DNA of 64,000 nucleotides from assembly GCA_026874595.1 (NCBI GenBank), contig CM049313.1, forward strand, positions 19,793,508 through 19,857,507. Reading direction: 5' to 3'. Both the position numbers and the translations under genes were made by a program. This DNA is from Sipunculus nudus (Eukaryota; Annelida; Sipuncula; Golfingiida; Sipunculidae). The stretch's first letter is position 1; every line of letters begins with the position of its first letter. Under the pieces are notes generated by a model that searched no databases, was not told where the DNA came from, and saw only the letters and a program-made list of their open reading frames with translations. This document shows positions 1-11,854 of the stretch, piece after piece.

Positions 1-3000
1 AACCGAACCTTCACCCGTAACATCTTCAGTATTTCTGTGCATTAAGCTCTTTCGTTAATAACTTCACGTTAACTTATTGCAGATTGGTCCTAGAATCGAC
101 GTTGGTTCTTATAACAAAATTAGACACGTAACCCTATTGATCTGTGGATATTTATAACCCTGTAAGGATGCTATAAAAACGACTGGAGGCCCCTAAGTCT
201 GATATTAGCGACAAAGCATTGATGAATGCGAAAGGGAGACTTATTTCAGAGCACAGATTTTCAGATATCGCACACCAACCTGTGCCGATCATGGGTTCCT
301 GGTCATCCACTTAGCGTAGTAGTTTGGTTTGATGATTTATGGCTTAATCTTCATATAAGTGTTGGTCTTACACTTCAAAGCGCTACAGCGTGGGAGTCGA
401 TCACTAATTTAAAAGGTGTTTAGTCAAATTGTTCGTGGCAGCGTCGTCGCTGTTTAATGGCTCCCGGTTAAATGTCGGAGTTCTGCACTTATCATGGATA
501 ACAAATAAGGTCCACATATCTGCAGTTGGCAATTAGTTTCTTCTTTCAGGCCTCATAACTAGTCACCTGAATTCTATAAATAAATAATGATCATGAGCCG
601 GTCCAATTTCGACCGACAGAGGTTAATTAAAGGCAAACTCAAGAAAACTACTTTTTACATTTTACTGAGACAGAACTTCTAGCATGATATGGACCACCGA
701 ACATTGAAGTATCATCGTTTATACGTGACTAGGTAATAATGATCCTATTTACTAATTTTCATTTGTTCCGAATAAATATTTATCGATCCAAATCACATTT
801 AATCCTCAAAGAAGTAAGACCAATAATCTGAGGAACGAATTCCTTATTTTGTTTCAACGGATAACTGTGCAGATCGGACTATCTAGAATGGTAACATTAA
901 ACTTCACAATCAGGACACAGTTATCTTTGATTGGAAATTATGGAAAATTTTACCCTATATAAATCAATGAACATGCTTGGCCTAATGGCCATTTAATCAA
1001 CCCATAACATCAATAAAAAGCAACAGTTTGAGTTTTAACTTTTATTATTCGCAAAAATATCGCTGAACTACCTACCTTTCTATATAAGATGTTAAAAAAT
1101 ATATAAACCTTTTATCTGTACAATAAGAGTAATGACAATAACAATGATTAATACCCATGGGAGTTCTTCTTCTTTTTTCTTCTTACAATTTATAATTATC
1201 AGAAAAAGAAAAGGAAGAAGAAGATTTTTATTCCGTTTTTACAAACTTTAGTCTAAATAAAATCGGAAGAATAATTTGAAAACATTCGCTATTGTAACGC
1301 ACATGCCGAGTGACGCAGACATTGTATTATATCCGTTACATTTCTTTTTCTATGTTTAGCCATTACAGTCCAAGTTAGGTGCCAGGATGGCTTTTTTTTA
1401 AGTTTACACCGAAGTGTCTACGTGACCAAAAGACTCATTTTGTGCCATATGATATGAAATCTGGTCATGTGACAGGCGCAGTTCGATTCTAACTCCAATC
1501 GTTTACCCTTCCCCCGCCTCCAGTGTTTAAGCGTTATATATAGCAACAGGGAGTATATCTTATCACCAACCACCCGAAGATAAACCACAGCCGGACAGGT
1601 GCGATACGGAATGAGAACATGCTACTGAGCTAAAGGAAATACTCTTAATTGTCTTGATGGGCCTCGTGAAAGTTAGACTCGCTTTGACGCAGGTTATGAT
1701 GGAATGGACGCTGCACCAAGTACACAATAACGGGGTTGGTTTATTGGCTCTCTTCTTCTGCAGCCACGCCAGACTTCAAATAAACCTGCGCTGGGCATCC
1801 GGCATGACGTTTTCTTTTTAGCCTCAAGATGCATCGGACAAGTGATGGTGGCTTTTTGGGAATTTCCGAAGGCTCCTCAAGGTATTTTTGTCGATGTTTA
1901 CGAAAGAGCAGCAGAAAAGGCAAAAACGCCCGTGTCACAGAGTGCGGTCAGAAAGCAGACCAGCCTTTTCTTGATTTGAGCTATGCTTGATTTTCCTTTA
2001 ATTTGTATACATTGTGTCGGTGAAAGGGTTCGAAAGCATTACATGTGAACTCCAAAGTTGGGTCACTAGGTACACACTTCTAAGAAAGATGAATTCATCT
2101 TAATTGTTGCGTGGTCTGTGCACAGAGTTGAATACGCAGCTCCTTTTAAGAATTGATTCTGTATTGCTCCAAGGGAATATAAATGTTAACATTATAAAGA
2201 TTACTTATACCCAATAAAATTACTTAACTGCTGCAATGTTTTTACAAATACTTTCATCTTAAGGTATTAATTTTAGAATATTCTCTAATATATAGCCTGA
2301 AAATCTATACGTCCCTATACAAAAAGGGAGCGCGTGCCTTCGTTTATATAATTTGTCTGAGCATAGAATTCAGTAAACCCGAAGGAACCTTTTACTTAAA
2401 TAACTTTAAATTAAGTAATGAAAAAATGAAAGAAAAATGCATCAAGACCAATGTGTGATAACAATGCTCTATCCAAAGATGCTTGTTAAGTACGTCATCA
2501 GCTATGTAAGCTGACATAAGCATTCAACAGGCAGAACCGGAAACACTTCTTCACACGTTCTGTTTCGGATATTGTTGACGGGAGTAGGGTAGGTCTAAAT
2601 GATTTAAATCATTAAAGGATTTAGATTCGGATAGAACATAATATCCAGTTAGAAAGCTAGCTTGAGAAGATGAATGCCGGGTTTTTATTCTAAAATACTT
2701 TCCTTTGTTTTTATAATATCTGCCATTTTCTCCATATAGGGCATGTCGCTAGGGGCATATATTCTAAATTTCGACATTTAAAACTTATTTATTTGCCAGG
2801 AACAACGAAATCGCAGATACTCCTCTTACACATGGTCGTATTAAAACCGGATGAACAGTCGGATATAGAAGAGAAAGTTCATCTGAGGAGAAGGCGATAA
2901 AAAATGTCCACATTTTCAAATGTAAGTTCACAGTTTTGCGATCTGATTTTCCGTGTTAACAATACGCTCTTTACACAGCGCTTTACCTATAGGGCTACTA

Positions 3001-3839
3001 CCTATACCGTAAGGCGCTGTTTGTTATGACCTCGTATCCTGAATTGCAACACCAGAGGGGAGCACTGTATTTTTGTCCAATCAGATGAGACCTTGTGCTG
3101 GAAGACAAAGCCAAGCGAGGAATACACGGAGCCAATCATATTCATTTCTTTTGAGTGACAGCTCATCCCCCAGCCTAACCGTCTGAACAGGCCACAGGCT
3201 CAGAGAGAACTGCCCCTGACGTGGTTTGCTTAGGGCCTTGGGCACATAGGATGCTCGGCCGGTGAGCTGTAATTCAAACGAAACGTAACAACAAAGGCTG
3301 CGTGCACACCTCGCTGGCTGGTTTCAGTTCTGCAGACAACAGATACATGGCTACGCTAACACAGTCATAATGTTATAATCGAATCGGTCGATGATGCGAG
3401 AATGCAAAGGGAGCAATTTAAATTCGACCGGAAATTCATCAAGCGGCGCTTGAAGCGCAGCAATGGGCGGAGCCAGGATGCCTGTCGAGTGTTTGTTTAT
3501 TGGCATCTGATTGGCTACTTGTCACATCATACGCACGTTTATTTCAGTGGACAACGAACCGCCATCTGGTGTCTAAATATATCATAAACGGTCAAAGCTG
3601 GGAGCGTGAAAATCAGTTGCTTCTTTAGAAGCGCAAGATTTCCGCTGCCTCGGGAGTGTATGTTTACAAATAAAAAAGAAATGATCCTTTTACATTAAAC
3701 TTTTATTTTAGAACCCGTTTTCATATTATACTTGAGTGTGGTTGGTTCTATCAATCAACTTAAGTTGAAGACATGATGAAAACTTAATCGATATTCCTCC
3801 TAATTTTATTACTGTCTTTATTTAAAAATGAGTTTGAAA
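1..3839. other. Intergenic sequence, no recognisable gene
   Basis: Read on both strands; only short unrecognised ORFs (for example 1741-1938 minus, 65 codons, and 3402-3587 plus, 61 codons) without domain words, splice context or repeats. A 46-nt hairpin lies at 2975-3020. The 3050-3660 stretch is less AT-rich than its surroundings and could be regulatory, but no specific element can be named. Confidence 0.4.
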
Positions 3840-4010
3840 TATCCAGTGATCATGACGGATCCCCCTTTTTTCCCCCAAGCAACCATTTTTAAAGGATTTT
3901 AGACGAAATTTTGCGGCCTGGACCCCCCCCCCCCCTTTTCCGGACCTGATGACCTTTTTTTAGGATGATCATTTTCTTAAATCCTGGATCCGCCCCTGTG
4001 AGGACCAAAT
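3840..4010. repeat. Degenerate repeat fragment with poly-C and GGATCCGCCCCTG
   Basis: GACGGATCCCCCTTTTTTCC, a C13 tract (3923-3935) and AATCCTGGATCCGCCCCTG, words often seen at ends of invertebrate repeats. No internal structure is retained. Confidence 0.35.
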
Positions 4011-4872
4011 GTAGGGCGACTCTCGGCCAATGCCTTTGATTTCGGTGAAAGTACTATGTATGCCCATACTGCTTTTGTTAGTTTTGTTAAGATAGTTCTT
4101 CCGAGGACCAATGCAAACCCATAGTATAGTTTGCATCCTTTCAATAAGTGTTGCAGGTAAATAAGTATTCTGTATTTTATTTTTAGTGTACACAATTCAG
4201 CACATTTAATCCACACTCGACACAGGACCCAATCTGTAGCAGCTTCCGGTTTTTTCCCACATAACAGATAAAATAAACTTGATATAGTATGCAGCCGATA
4301 AAAGTTTTTCACTACAAAAACTAAATAAAAACTCAGAATTTTATTTTTCATTTTCTTTGAGCATGTCATTCTGTCATCTATGGCTGAGACAGTTCTGTTG
4401 TTAAGACGACGTGACCTTTTGTTCGAGTGACAGCATTATATACAGCGGTAGAATGTCTGGTAAAACCCGCTTGTGCAGGAGGATACCAATCAGACAATCC
4501 GGGGTATTTGAGTTTAACAAGTCATAAATACAATTACATCTGTCCAATGTGCTATGACGCCCGGCTGAGTCTGACGCATTACTGAGGGCTATGACTCATA
4601 AATATGGGTCAGTGAACCCATTTGCGAATTTTACCAAAGCCAGTTTAAACATCCCAGGTCGAATAGCTCGAATTTATGCCCTTCTAAGAGTAACAATAAT
4701 AAGCCTCTGGGCCATCGCTATAAAATCTGTATCTTTTCCCAATGGTTTCCTTCCTGAGTTTTTGTTAATTTTACGAAACCGAGTGTTAAAATGTGAAGTA
4801 CTGAAAGCTGTTGTTTCGCAAGTATAGAATACATGTTACAGTTAGTGGCGTCAATTTGTCTTCAAGGGTGTG

Positions 4873-4874
<2 letters not shown>

Positions 4875-4915
<41 letters not shown>
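4875..4915. repeat. (AT)n microsatellite
   Basis: About 20 uninterrupted AT dinucleotides. Confidence 0.95.
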
Positions 4916-4919
<4 letters not shown>

Positions 4920-5149
4920 TTCCTTTTTATTGTCTGTGCGTATAAGTTTCGAGTTTTACAAAATAAAGTATTCTGTTTCCAGTATATGTTAATTCTAAAT
5001 CAGGTTTAGATATAAAATATTTCATATTTAACTCAGAAATTGAACTAAAGTGCACAATTCTAATTATAATAGATTTCATTTCCAATATATAAATATTATT
5101 CTCTGAATTCCCTAGTTACATTGACCTTTTTTCGGAATATTAAGAGACC

Positions 5150-5570
5150 TCTTAAAAAATCGGCACAAGTTATTTTCATGGTGTGTACCTTGAAGATGGT
5201 CAGATCAACGGCCATTATGGTTATGATTAGTACCTTGCAGAAGGTTGGACCACGGGCAATTATGGTTATGAGTTGTGCCATGCAGGTTTGATCAATGGCC
5301 ATTGTAGTTATTTGTACCTTGAGGGTTGGACCACGGGCCATTCAGCTTATGATCTGTGCCATGCAGAAGGTTTGCCCAATGGCCATTATGGTTATTTGTA
5401 CCTTGAAGAAGGTGGGACTATAGGTCGTTATTGTTATTTGTATACCTTGAAGAAGTTTGGACCACAGACCAGTAAGATAATGATTTGTGCCTTGAAGGAG
5501 GTTGGACCACGGGCCACTAAGGTTATGGTTTGTGTTATGGCCATTATTGCGGTTCCTGAGAAATCTGACT
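5150..5570. repeat. Degenerate ~80-90 bp dimeric minisatellite
   Basis: Alternating halves: GGTTGGACCACGGGCCATTA, then TGGTTATGATTTGTGCCATG, and a TTTGTACCTTGAAGAAGG half, repeated about five times with substitutions. Apparent ORFs on both strands (5096-5341 minus, 5273-5590 plus) repeat the same words and are array artefacts. Confidence 0.8.
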
Positions 5571-6229
5571 TTTTGAATCTATACCAATAGGGGCCTTAGC
5601 CTTTGAGACAGTAAAAGCCTTTTCACCCTAAAGTCAGAGTGGTCTAATTTTGGATCTCAACAGAGGCCTTGTCAGCATGTAAAGGTTGAACTATGTATTA
5701 TTACACTCGTGGAGGGGTTGGAGGGGGGGGGGGGGGGGGGTAGGGGGTAACTATTTAAAGATACTGCAAAATTTGAATTATCTATTAAAATTATAAGTTT
5801 TGTTGATTTCATATCAAACGCATAGACAATAGGTCAGCTGGTGCTCTTTTAAAACACAGTTCCTGATTCAGGAAAATATGAGGCTCAGGGCTACGAGACC
5901 GAGGTAGGTCCTCTCTGACCATGTGGAAATATTTACAGTAACAACTTTTCATGCGAATTCTTCAATTATTTCATTTAAAACCTGTATCGGGCAAATATCT
6001 TGTGCTTAGATATTATTTTCACTTAGTATTTATCATAACGATTTTAACAAATAAATAGTTGTTTTTTATATGTGTCTGGCCAAAAACCCTTATATTGTAT
6101 AGCATCAGGCTACAGGCCGCTGTCGAAATGTAAGTCCGGCACAGACCGACCTGGCCAGCGGAGAAGGTAACATGGTTGTCAGTGTCAAATGTACCTCCTA
6201 CCAATGGCTCATCCGTCCCCCACTTCAAA

Positions 6230-7560
6230 AACAAGGCCTACAGGCATAATGCGAACCTGTGCATTGGGATATACATCAGGTATAAAGCTTTTATGATAAC
6301 ATGCTTGACCATTATTGGAGAAGTACTTTTCAAGGAATAAATGTGACATGTACATGTACAAAATAAGTACTAAACATTTTGAACCCGAGTAGAAGCACCA
6401 ATTAAACAAACGTCACTCCTGAAATACTGGCATGGATGTACACAACACAAAAATGATTGTAAGTGTCACCACCATGAGAAAACGATCGAAGATGTATTGA
6501 CTTGCAAATCTGATGCAGTTGGCAGTCTGCCAGAGCTATAAATAGACACAGACTGAAACTTCGCCAGTTGCCAAATCTGAAATAGTTGGTAATCTGTCAA
6601 GGTATTTATAGATACAAAATCTTCGCCGGTTGCCGAATGTTTACAAGTACTGATCGACTTTGGCTACAATGCTTTTTCATGCTGACATATTCATCAGATG
6701 TTTTATAAAACAAGGCCTACAGGCCTTATGGGAACCTGTGCTATGGTTTATACACCAGGTATAATGCTTCAATGCTGGATCATTACTTTTCAATTACATG
6801 TGTAACATGTATATGAACAATACAAGTACAACAGATTTTGTACAAGAACCAATTACAAAAACATCACTGCTGGTATGGGTGCACACAACACCAAAATTGG
6901 CTGCAGGTGGCGCCATACGACGAAGCTATCCAAGATGTATGCAAATGCCCTATTTCAGGTTGATATATCAAAGAAATAAGCAGGGACATACACTGTACAA
7001 AATATATTGTAGGTGGCGCCACCATTCTTATGAACGAGAAAGCCAAAAAAGATAAATGGAAAGGTCAAAATATCAGGCCAATATATCAAACTTCTCTTGA
7101 ATTAGGTGCACTAGGCTGACCAGGCTTATGTGAGGACGGCAGTTGCCCCGAGTGAACTGGAACAAATTGCTCTCTGCAGCTAATTTCAAATATGATTAAT
7201 GTTTCCAACATTTGCATAAACTTTGGTGACGTAATTTAGTATGCTGTTTTGGCCATATGACTAAGTTTAACATCCTGTAACTCGGCCAAAAATCACCGAA
7301 CTGGAAACATTCAAACAAACTTGAGATTGTTTCTGATATTATTCCTGTGAAATATTGAAAAACGTTTAATGCAGATAGCAGAAATGCTAGCTCCAGCCGG
7401 TTTTGATATAGTATGGGTTAACGTACGGACGACGGACAACGACACACCATCGCATAAGCTCACAGGTTCGCTAACAAAACTCTTATTCTGGTACAGAATA
7501 ATGAAACTGATCATTCTCCGGCACTACTATGCCTGTATCTGTTAAAGGGCTGAAACCTGT
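6230..7560. repeat. Composite dispersed repeat (modules ACAAGGCCTACAGG..., TTGCCAAATCTG..., and GACTAAGTTTAACATCC...)
   Basis: 6230-6450 and 6710-7060 are two copies of a module with ACAAGGCCTACAGGC, AACCTGTGC, TATACATCAGGTATAA and GTACATGTACAAA. Between and after them lie a TTGCCAAATCTGAAA module (6560-6700) and a 3' module (7060-7560) ending GGACGACGGACAACGACACA, then CCATCGCATAAGCTCACAGG. All three modules recur at 16735-19030 in different order. Probably an old non-autonomous element. Confidence 0.65.
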
Positions 7561-7979
7561 GGGCATAAAACGCTTTGCTAATCAATTTTTCACTTATTAT
7601 TATTCTACATCGTAATGTTAAGTCATTAATTAGTTCCGTGCCACTTCCTTGGGTTTCGTGTGCGTATCTTAAGCTGGTTGTTGGTTTACTCTTAACACAG
7701 ATGGATATAATCTTGTCAGGAACTCTGAATTACAAGTCTTTTTAATGCTGCCAGTAAATGTCTTCTTACAACCAAACACTTGTGCTTCATTTTTATATAT
7801 TATGCAAGTAATAAGAGTGAATATAAATAAGCTTTGCAGTATACTTCAAAGTTATTTTTAACAAGTGGCCCATGGCTGAATACAACACAAGGAACCTTGA
7901 ACAATTGGTAACAGGACTCCCAGAATGCCTTATTCTACATCCAGCTGCTACCATTTGTGCCTATCTGACTGTTACAATC

Positions 7980-8610
7980 ATGTTCTTTCTCACAGCATGC
8001 AGAATATAGGTCACAGTGACATTATGTCAGGTTCCAAGAAATTTTTACAGAAACCTCCCTGGATCTTAATCAAAGGAGAAGTTTCAAGGGACCCACCAAT
8101 CATGCAAACCTGTCCGATAGGGTAGTTAAATCATGTCATTTCATATATATCTTGCAGAATATAGGTCACTAAGACCTAATTTCAGGTTTCCGAGGACATT
8201 TGCCTAGGACCTCCCTGGATGTACAAAAGATTCTAGGTCTAACGGTTACAGTTTGTGCCCTGTTAATGGTTGACCGCTTCATTTTAAAGTCTCAAAAATA
8301 GAGAAAAATATGCGTAAAAATTAAAGAAAAAAGGTTGCACCACCAGTCTGAAGGAACTGATGAAACACTACTTGATCAATATGCATGCAAAGAATCATGA
8401 TGATCAATGAATTAGTTATTCCGATACTGGAGCTTTTGCATCAAATTTTAAATATTCTTGGGGTAGTGACGAGCCCAATAGCTCGGGAGGATATGGGTAA
8501 CCGAGCCATAATTTCAGGTTTCCTAAGAGACTTGCCTAGGACCTCCCTCGATGTCAAGTTAGTAGATTCTAGGTCCAACTTTTATGATTATGGTCTAGAG
8601 GTAACACTAT
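7980..8610. repeat. Dispersed repeat, two partial copies (AGGTTTCC...ACCTCCCTGGATG family)
   Basis: 7995-8275 and 8450-8600 share CATAATTTCAGGTTTCC, CTTGCCTAGGACCTCCCT and GATTCTAGGTC. Related text is at 24020-24260 and 31936-32195, where the fuller form has CGATTTGTGCCCTGTTAACG. No coding capacity. Confidence 0.6.
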
Positions 8611-8843
8611 AAAACACAATAACAACTACAACATTATACGATATATGTATCTTTGCTTGAGCCAAGCAGCATTTATTATAAAGTCACATGATTCACACAT
8701 TACCAGGTCAAAAACCTCGGTAAGTAAACAAATTAATATTACACTTATGTAACAGAAAAAAGCAACATTTGTCACATGACAGTTAGAGGTGATATCAACA
8801 TCAAAATAACTGTGTTACATCAAATGATGGCCTGAAAACTACA

Positions 8844-8890
<47 letters not shown>

Positions 8891-8909
8891 CAGCAACAAA
8901 AAGTGCACT

Positions 8910-8957
<48 letters not shown>

Positions 8958-10519
8958 TATATGTATACATGCTTTTGTCTAATGTACCTATATGTTCAAT
9001 TATTCCAACCCTGTACCTATCCAATCCCCCCCTCCCCGGTCCACACTTACATTGTTGAAGATAAAAAACAGAGTATAGGTAATGAACATAAGAATAACAA
9101 AATGCTACATTTGAGTATTAACTGCTTGTCCAGAAATGGACTTAAATGCCTGGATGTTTCAGTAAGCCCAGTTTGTACAGTTTTATAATTCTACCATAAA
9201 AATATATTTTTTTTTAAACATGAAGTTACTATTTATGATATTCCTGTAAGAAATAAGCCATTAAAAAGACCTGACTCATGCAAATTAGTTTGCACAGAAA
9301 ACCATACGATGCAGCCATTTACACAGCCTGGAATACTTGCATGTTGGCATGTGAAAACATGTTGATATATGTGTACAAATAAAGACCAAAAGCTAGCCTA
9401 TATGTTCTCAAGTACCACTGAAAGCATCACCAGTTGGTGCCACAAAAGTTTAACATTATAAGGGTTGTTCTCATACAGCCCAAAGGGGCTAAATGTTAAA
9501 TATGCTTAAATGTATTATTCGGAAAGTCTTATTTAAAACCTGTACTGAATGGAAAGCAAGGCAACTGTGTGCTTTAATGCATGTTATGTTGAAACAAAAC
9601 ATTTAGATATTTTAATGTATCTCGGTAGTCGGTGCAACAGTTTAAACAGTGCCATTCTTGGACATCTAATACAGATTACACATTTTACATGCGTCATTTT
9701 TACAATGCCGATTGATTTACACTGCATTCATATCATACAAAGCATCAGGAACATAATATCTTGAATTATAATATTTCATCATACTTATCACCTACACTCC
9801 AATGCAAACAGAAACAATAATGTACTAAACACAGTCTGATATTGACCATGAAGTCACTGATCTGCATTTAATCATAGTCCTGATCTGGATTTCAAGATGA
9901 TAGTTTCCCACTAAGATATCAAGGCTGTTCATTTACAATAAATCAAATATTAATCATATAGCTGGAATATCATACTGTGTCATCAAGAGTCAGCATTTTT
10001 GTGCCCACGATACAAAATATGGCTGGGATATGGTGCCTTATTGCTATCTTACTCCGTCTTCTGATCTTGTCTGAATAAAAGGTACTACCCCCATGTACAG
10101 CAGTGCACAACCTACATACACACGCATACTACATCTACTGTAGACAGTACGTCAACCTACATGTGACATTCATGATATAATTAATATGACTATAATGACT
10201 GCAAGGTGATGCTTCATTTTACTAATAAACCATCACATCAAAACAGTTAGATGTATGCCTGTTACATGTGTAGGTGTTAACGTCTAATATCACTTTATGT
10301 AAAACATTTGTATCATTTCAAAACCATTGGTTTAAGGTTAGCTAGGATGTGCACTTAAATTGGAAATGTTAATTGGGATTTGCACTTCATGTCATTACAT
10401 CTGCTGGGCAGAGACAGTTGTATTGGTGAAGCATATTAAGGCATTAAGAACGTGTAGAAGATACAAACGTTAGAGATGCGGGGTACACGTAATGTCATAT
10501 ACAGTTTTTTTTATCCTCC
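8600..10519 (-). other. SNX2 3' flank, probably including the 3' UTR
   Basis: AT-rich sequence without other exons. ATTAAA-type polyadenylation hexamers on the minus strand lie near 9867-9872, 9612 and 9571, and an AATAAA-type one near 8672; which is used cannot be told from sequence. The far end contains two (AT)n tracts. No long repeat array was recognised between 9,000 and 10,500. Confidence 0.35.
8847..8963. repeat. Two (AT)n tracts separated by a 23-bp spacer
   Basis: 8847-8889 and 8913-8963 flank TACAGCAACAAAAAGTGCAC. Both are self-complementary and could fold as a cruciform. Confidence 0.95.
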
Positions 10520-10570
10520 TCATACTATCGCCTTGGCTTCTGGCAGGAATGATTCCCAATACTTGATGAC
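10520..10570 (-). CDS. SNX2: SNX2 coding exon 13, C-terminus and stop (residues 505-520)
   Basis: Acceptor GTTGTAG; 51 nt including the TGA at 10522-10520. It encodes [16 protein letters not shown], the near-invariant SNX1/SNX2 C-terminus. It lies 16.3 kb from exon 12, the largest intron of the gene. Confidence 0.97.
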   Translation of the reverse strand, partial: VIKYWESFLPEAKAIV

Positions 10571-11762
10571 CTACAACACAAGAATAAAACACTGTTAAGG
10601 TAGCATCATTGATTAAATTCCCCTTAATTTAATATCAATCAAAAAGTTGTTTCAATGCAAATTAGACCCACTGAAGTATATATCATTTAAAATCCAGTAC
10701 AGAGCTCTTTCAAATGGTATATGTATTTAAAAAATATCGATCTGGATCAGCCCCAGAACTAATGACCAATTGGCAATGATGCTCAGCTAACTAGTTTTGT
10801 TGACAGGTAAGATGTGTGGATACTGGCTCGGCAGATGGAATAGAAATTTTTTGGAATAAAAGTTACAAGAAGAGCTTTTTTTTCCTCAAGGTATCGTTTA
10901 CATTAACAAAGTTTCACTGAAATCTTGTACATAAGTATATAACAAAAAAAAAATAGTGATAGACAGGACAGAATGACAGATATGGGAGAAAAACCAATAC
11001 CTTCCTGTGGAGGCTTGCAAATATTTTGTGAGTTAAATGTCTGCACCAACTATACATGCATTAAGAAAAAAAAAAAGGGGGGGGGGGTAAAACAAGAATC
11101 CCCCACTTAAATGGTAGGTGAACAATCAAAATATAATAATGTTTAGATATAATTAGGTAGATGGTTCAGATGGCACACACCCAAGGTTTGGGAGAGCTAA
11201 TTGCTGTATCAATTAACAGCCTGGAAATTCTATTAGGAACCTGGAAATTCCATGAAGACCAGGCATGATTTGTCAACTGAACACCTTTTAGTCAAAGGTG
11301 TATTTAACAAGTAAAAGTGACAAACAAATCCTAGTGTCTGAAGTCTGTGCCAACTACAAGCAAGCATATAACAGCAGGTAATACCTTCAGCAAGTACTTC
11401 CTTTCAGAACCTTTCAGACACTCAGTATACGAATCATGCATGCTGGCAGCTAACTTCCCAAGAAGACACATTATTGTATCTGGAAGAATGGACAGATGCT
11501 GGCAAACCTTTAATATGATATACAAATGGCCCGTCAGGAAATCCCACAACTAATGCCAAGCAAAATAAACCTATACTCAAATTCATAAAACATGTCATTC
11601 ATAAAAAATTTCTGGTGATCTCTTGGACCAGGAAAGGCTGAATGTGCTCATGTAGTGTCATATTTATCTGCACATGTGAACTATTTGGTTAAAAAAAAGA
11701 AGGAATATATTAATGAACAGCAGTGTTTGTCATAATGCAAAACAACTTATAGAGTTTTAATT

Positions 11763-11854
<92 letters not shown>

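Noticed and set aside
1741-1938. 65-codon minus-strand ORF with basic region KRKRH
   Set aside because: No family resemblance, no good splice acceptor or donor pairing, and no neighbouring exons found.
3977-4369. 130-codon minus-strand ORF
   Set aside because: It overlaps a repeat fragment (GGATCCGCCCCTG region), has low-complexity hydrophobic content and no domain.
5096-5590. ORFs of 81 (minus) and 105 (plus) codons suggesting a repeat protein
   Set aside because: They overlap on opposite strands and follow the period of a tandem DNA repeat; degenerate units break the frame elsewhere and there is no splice or start context.
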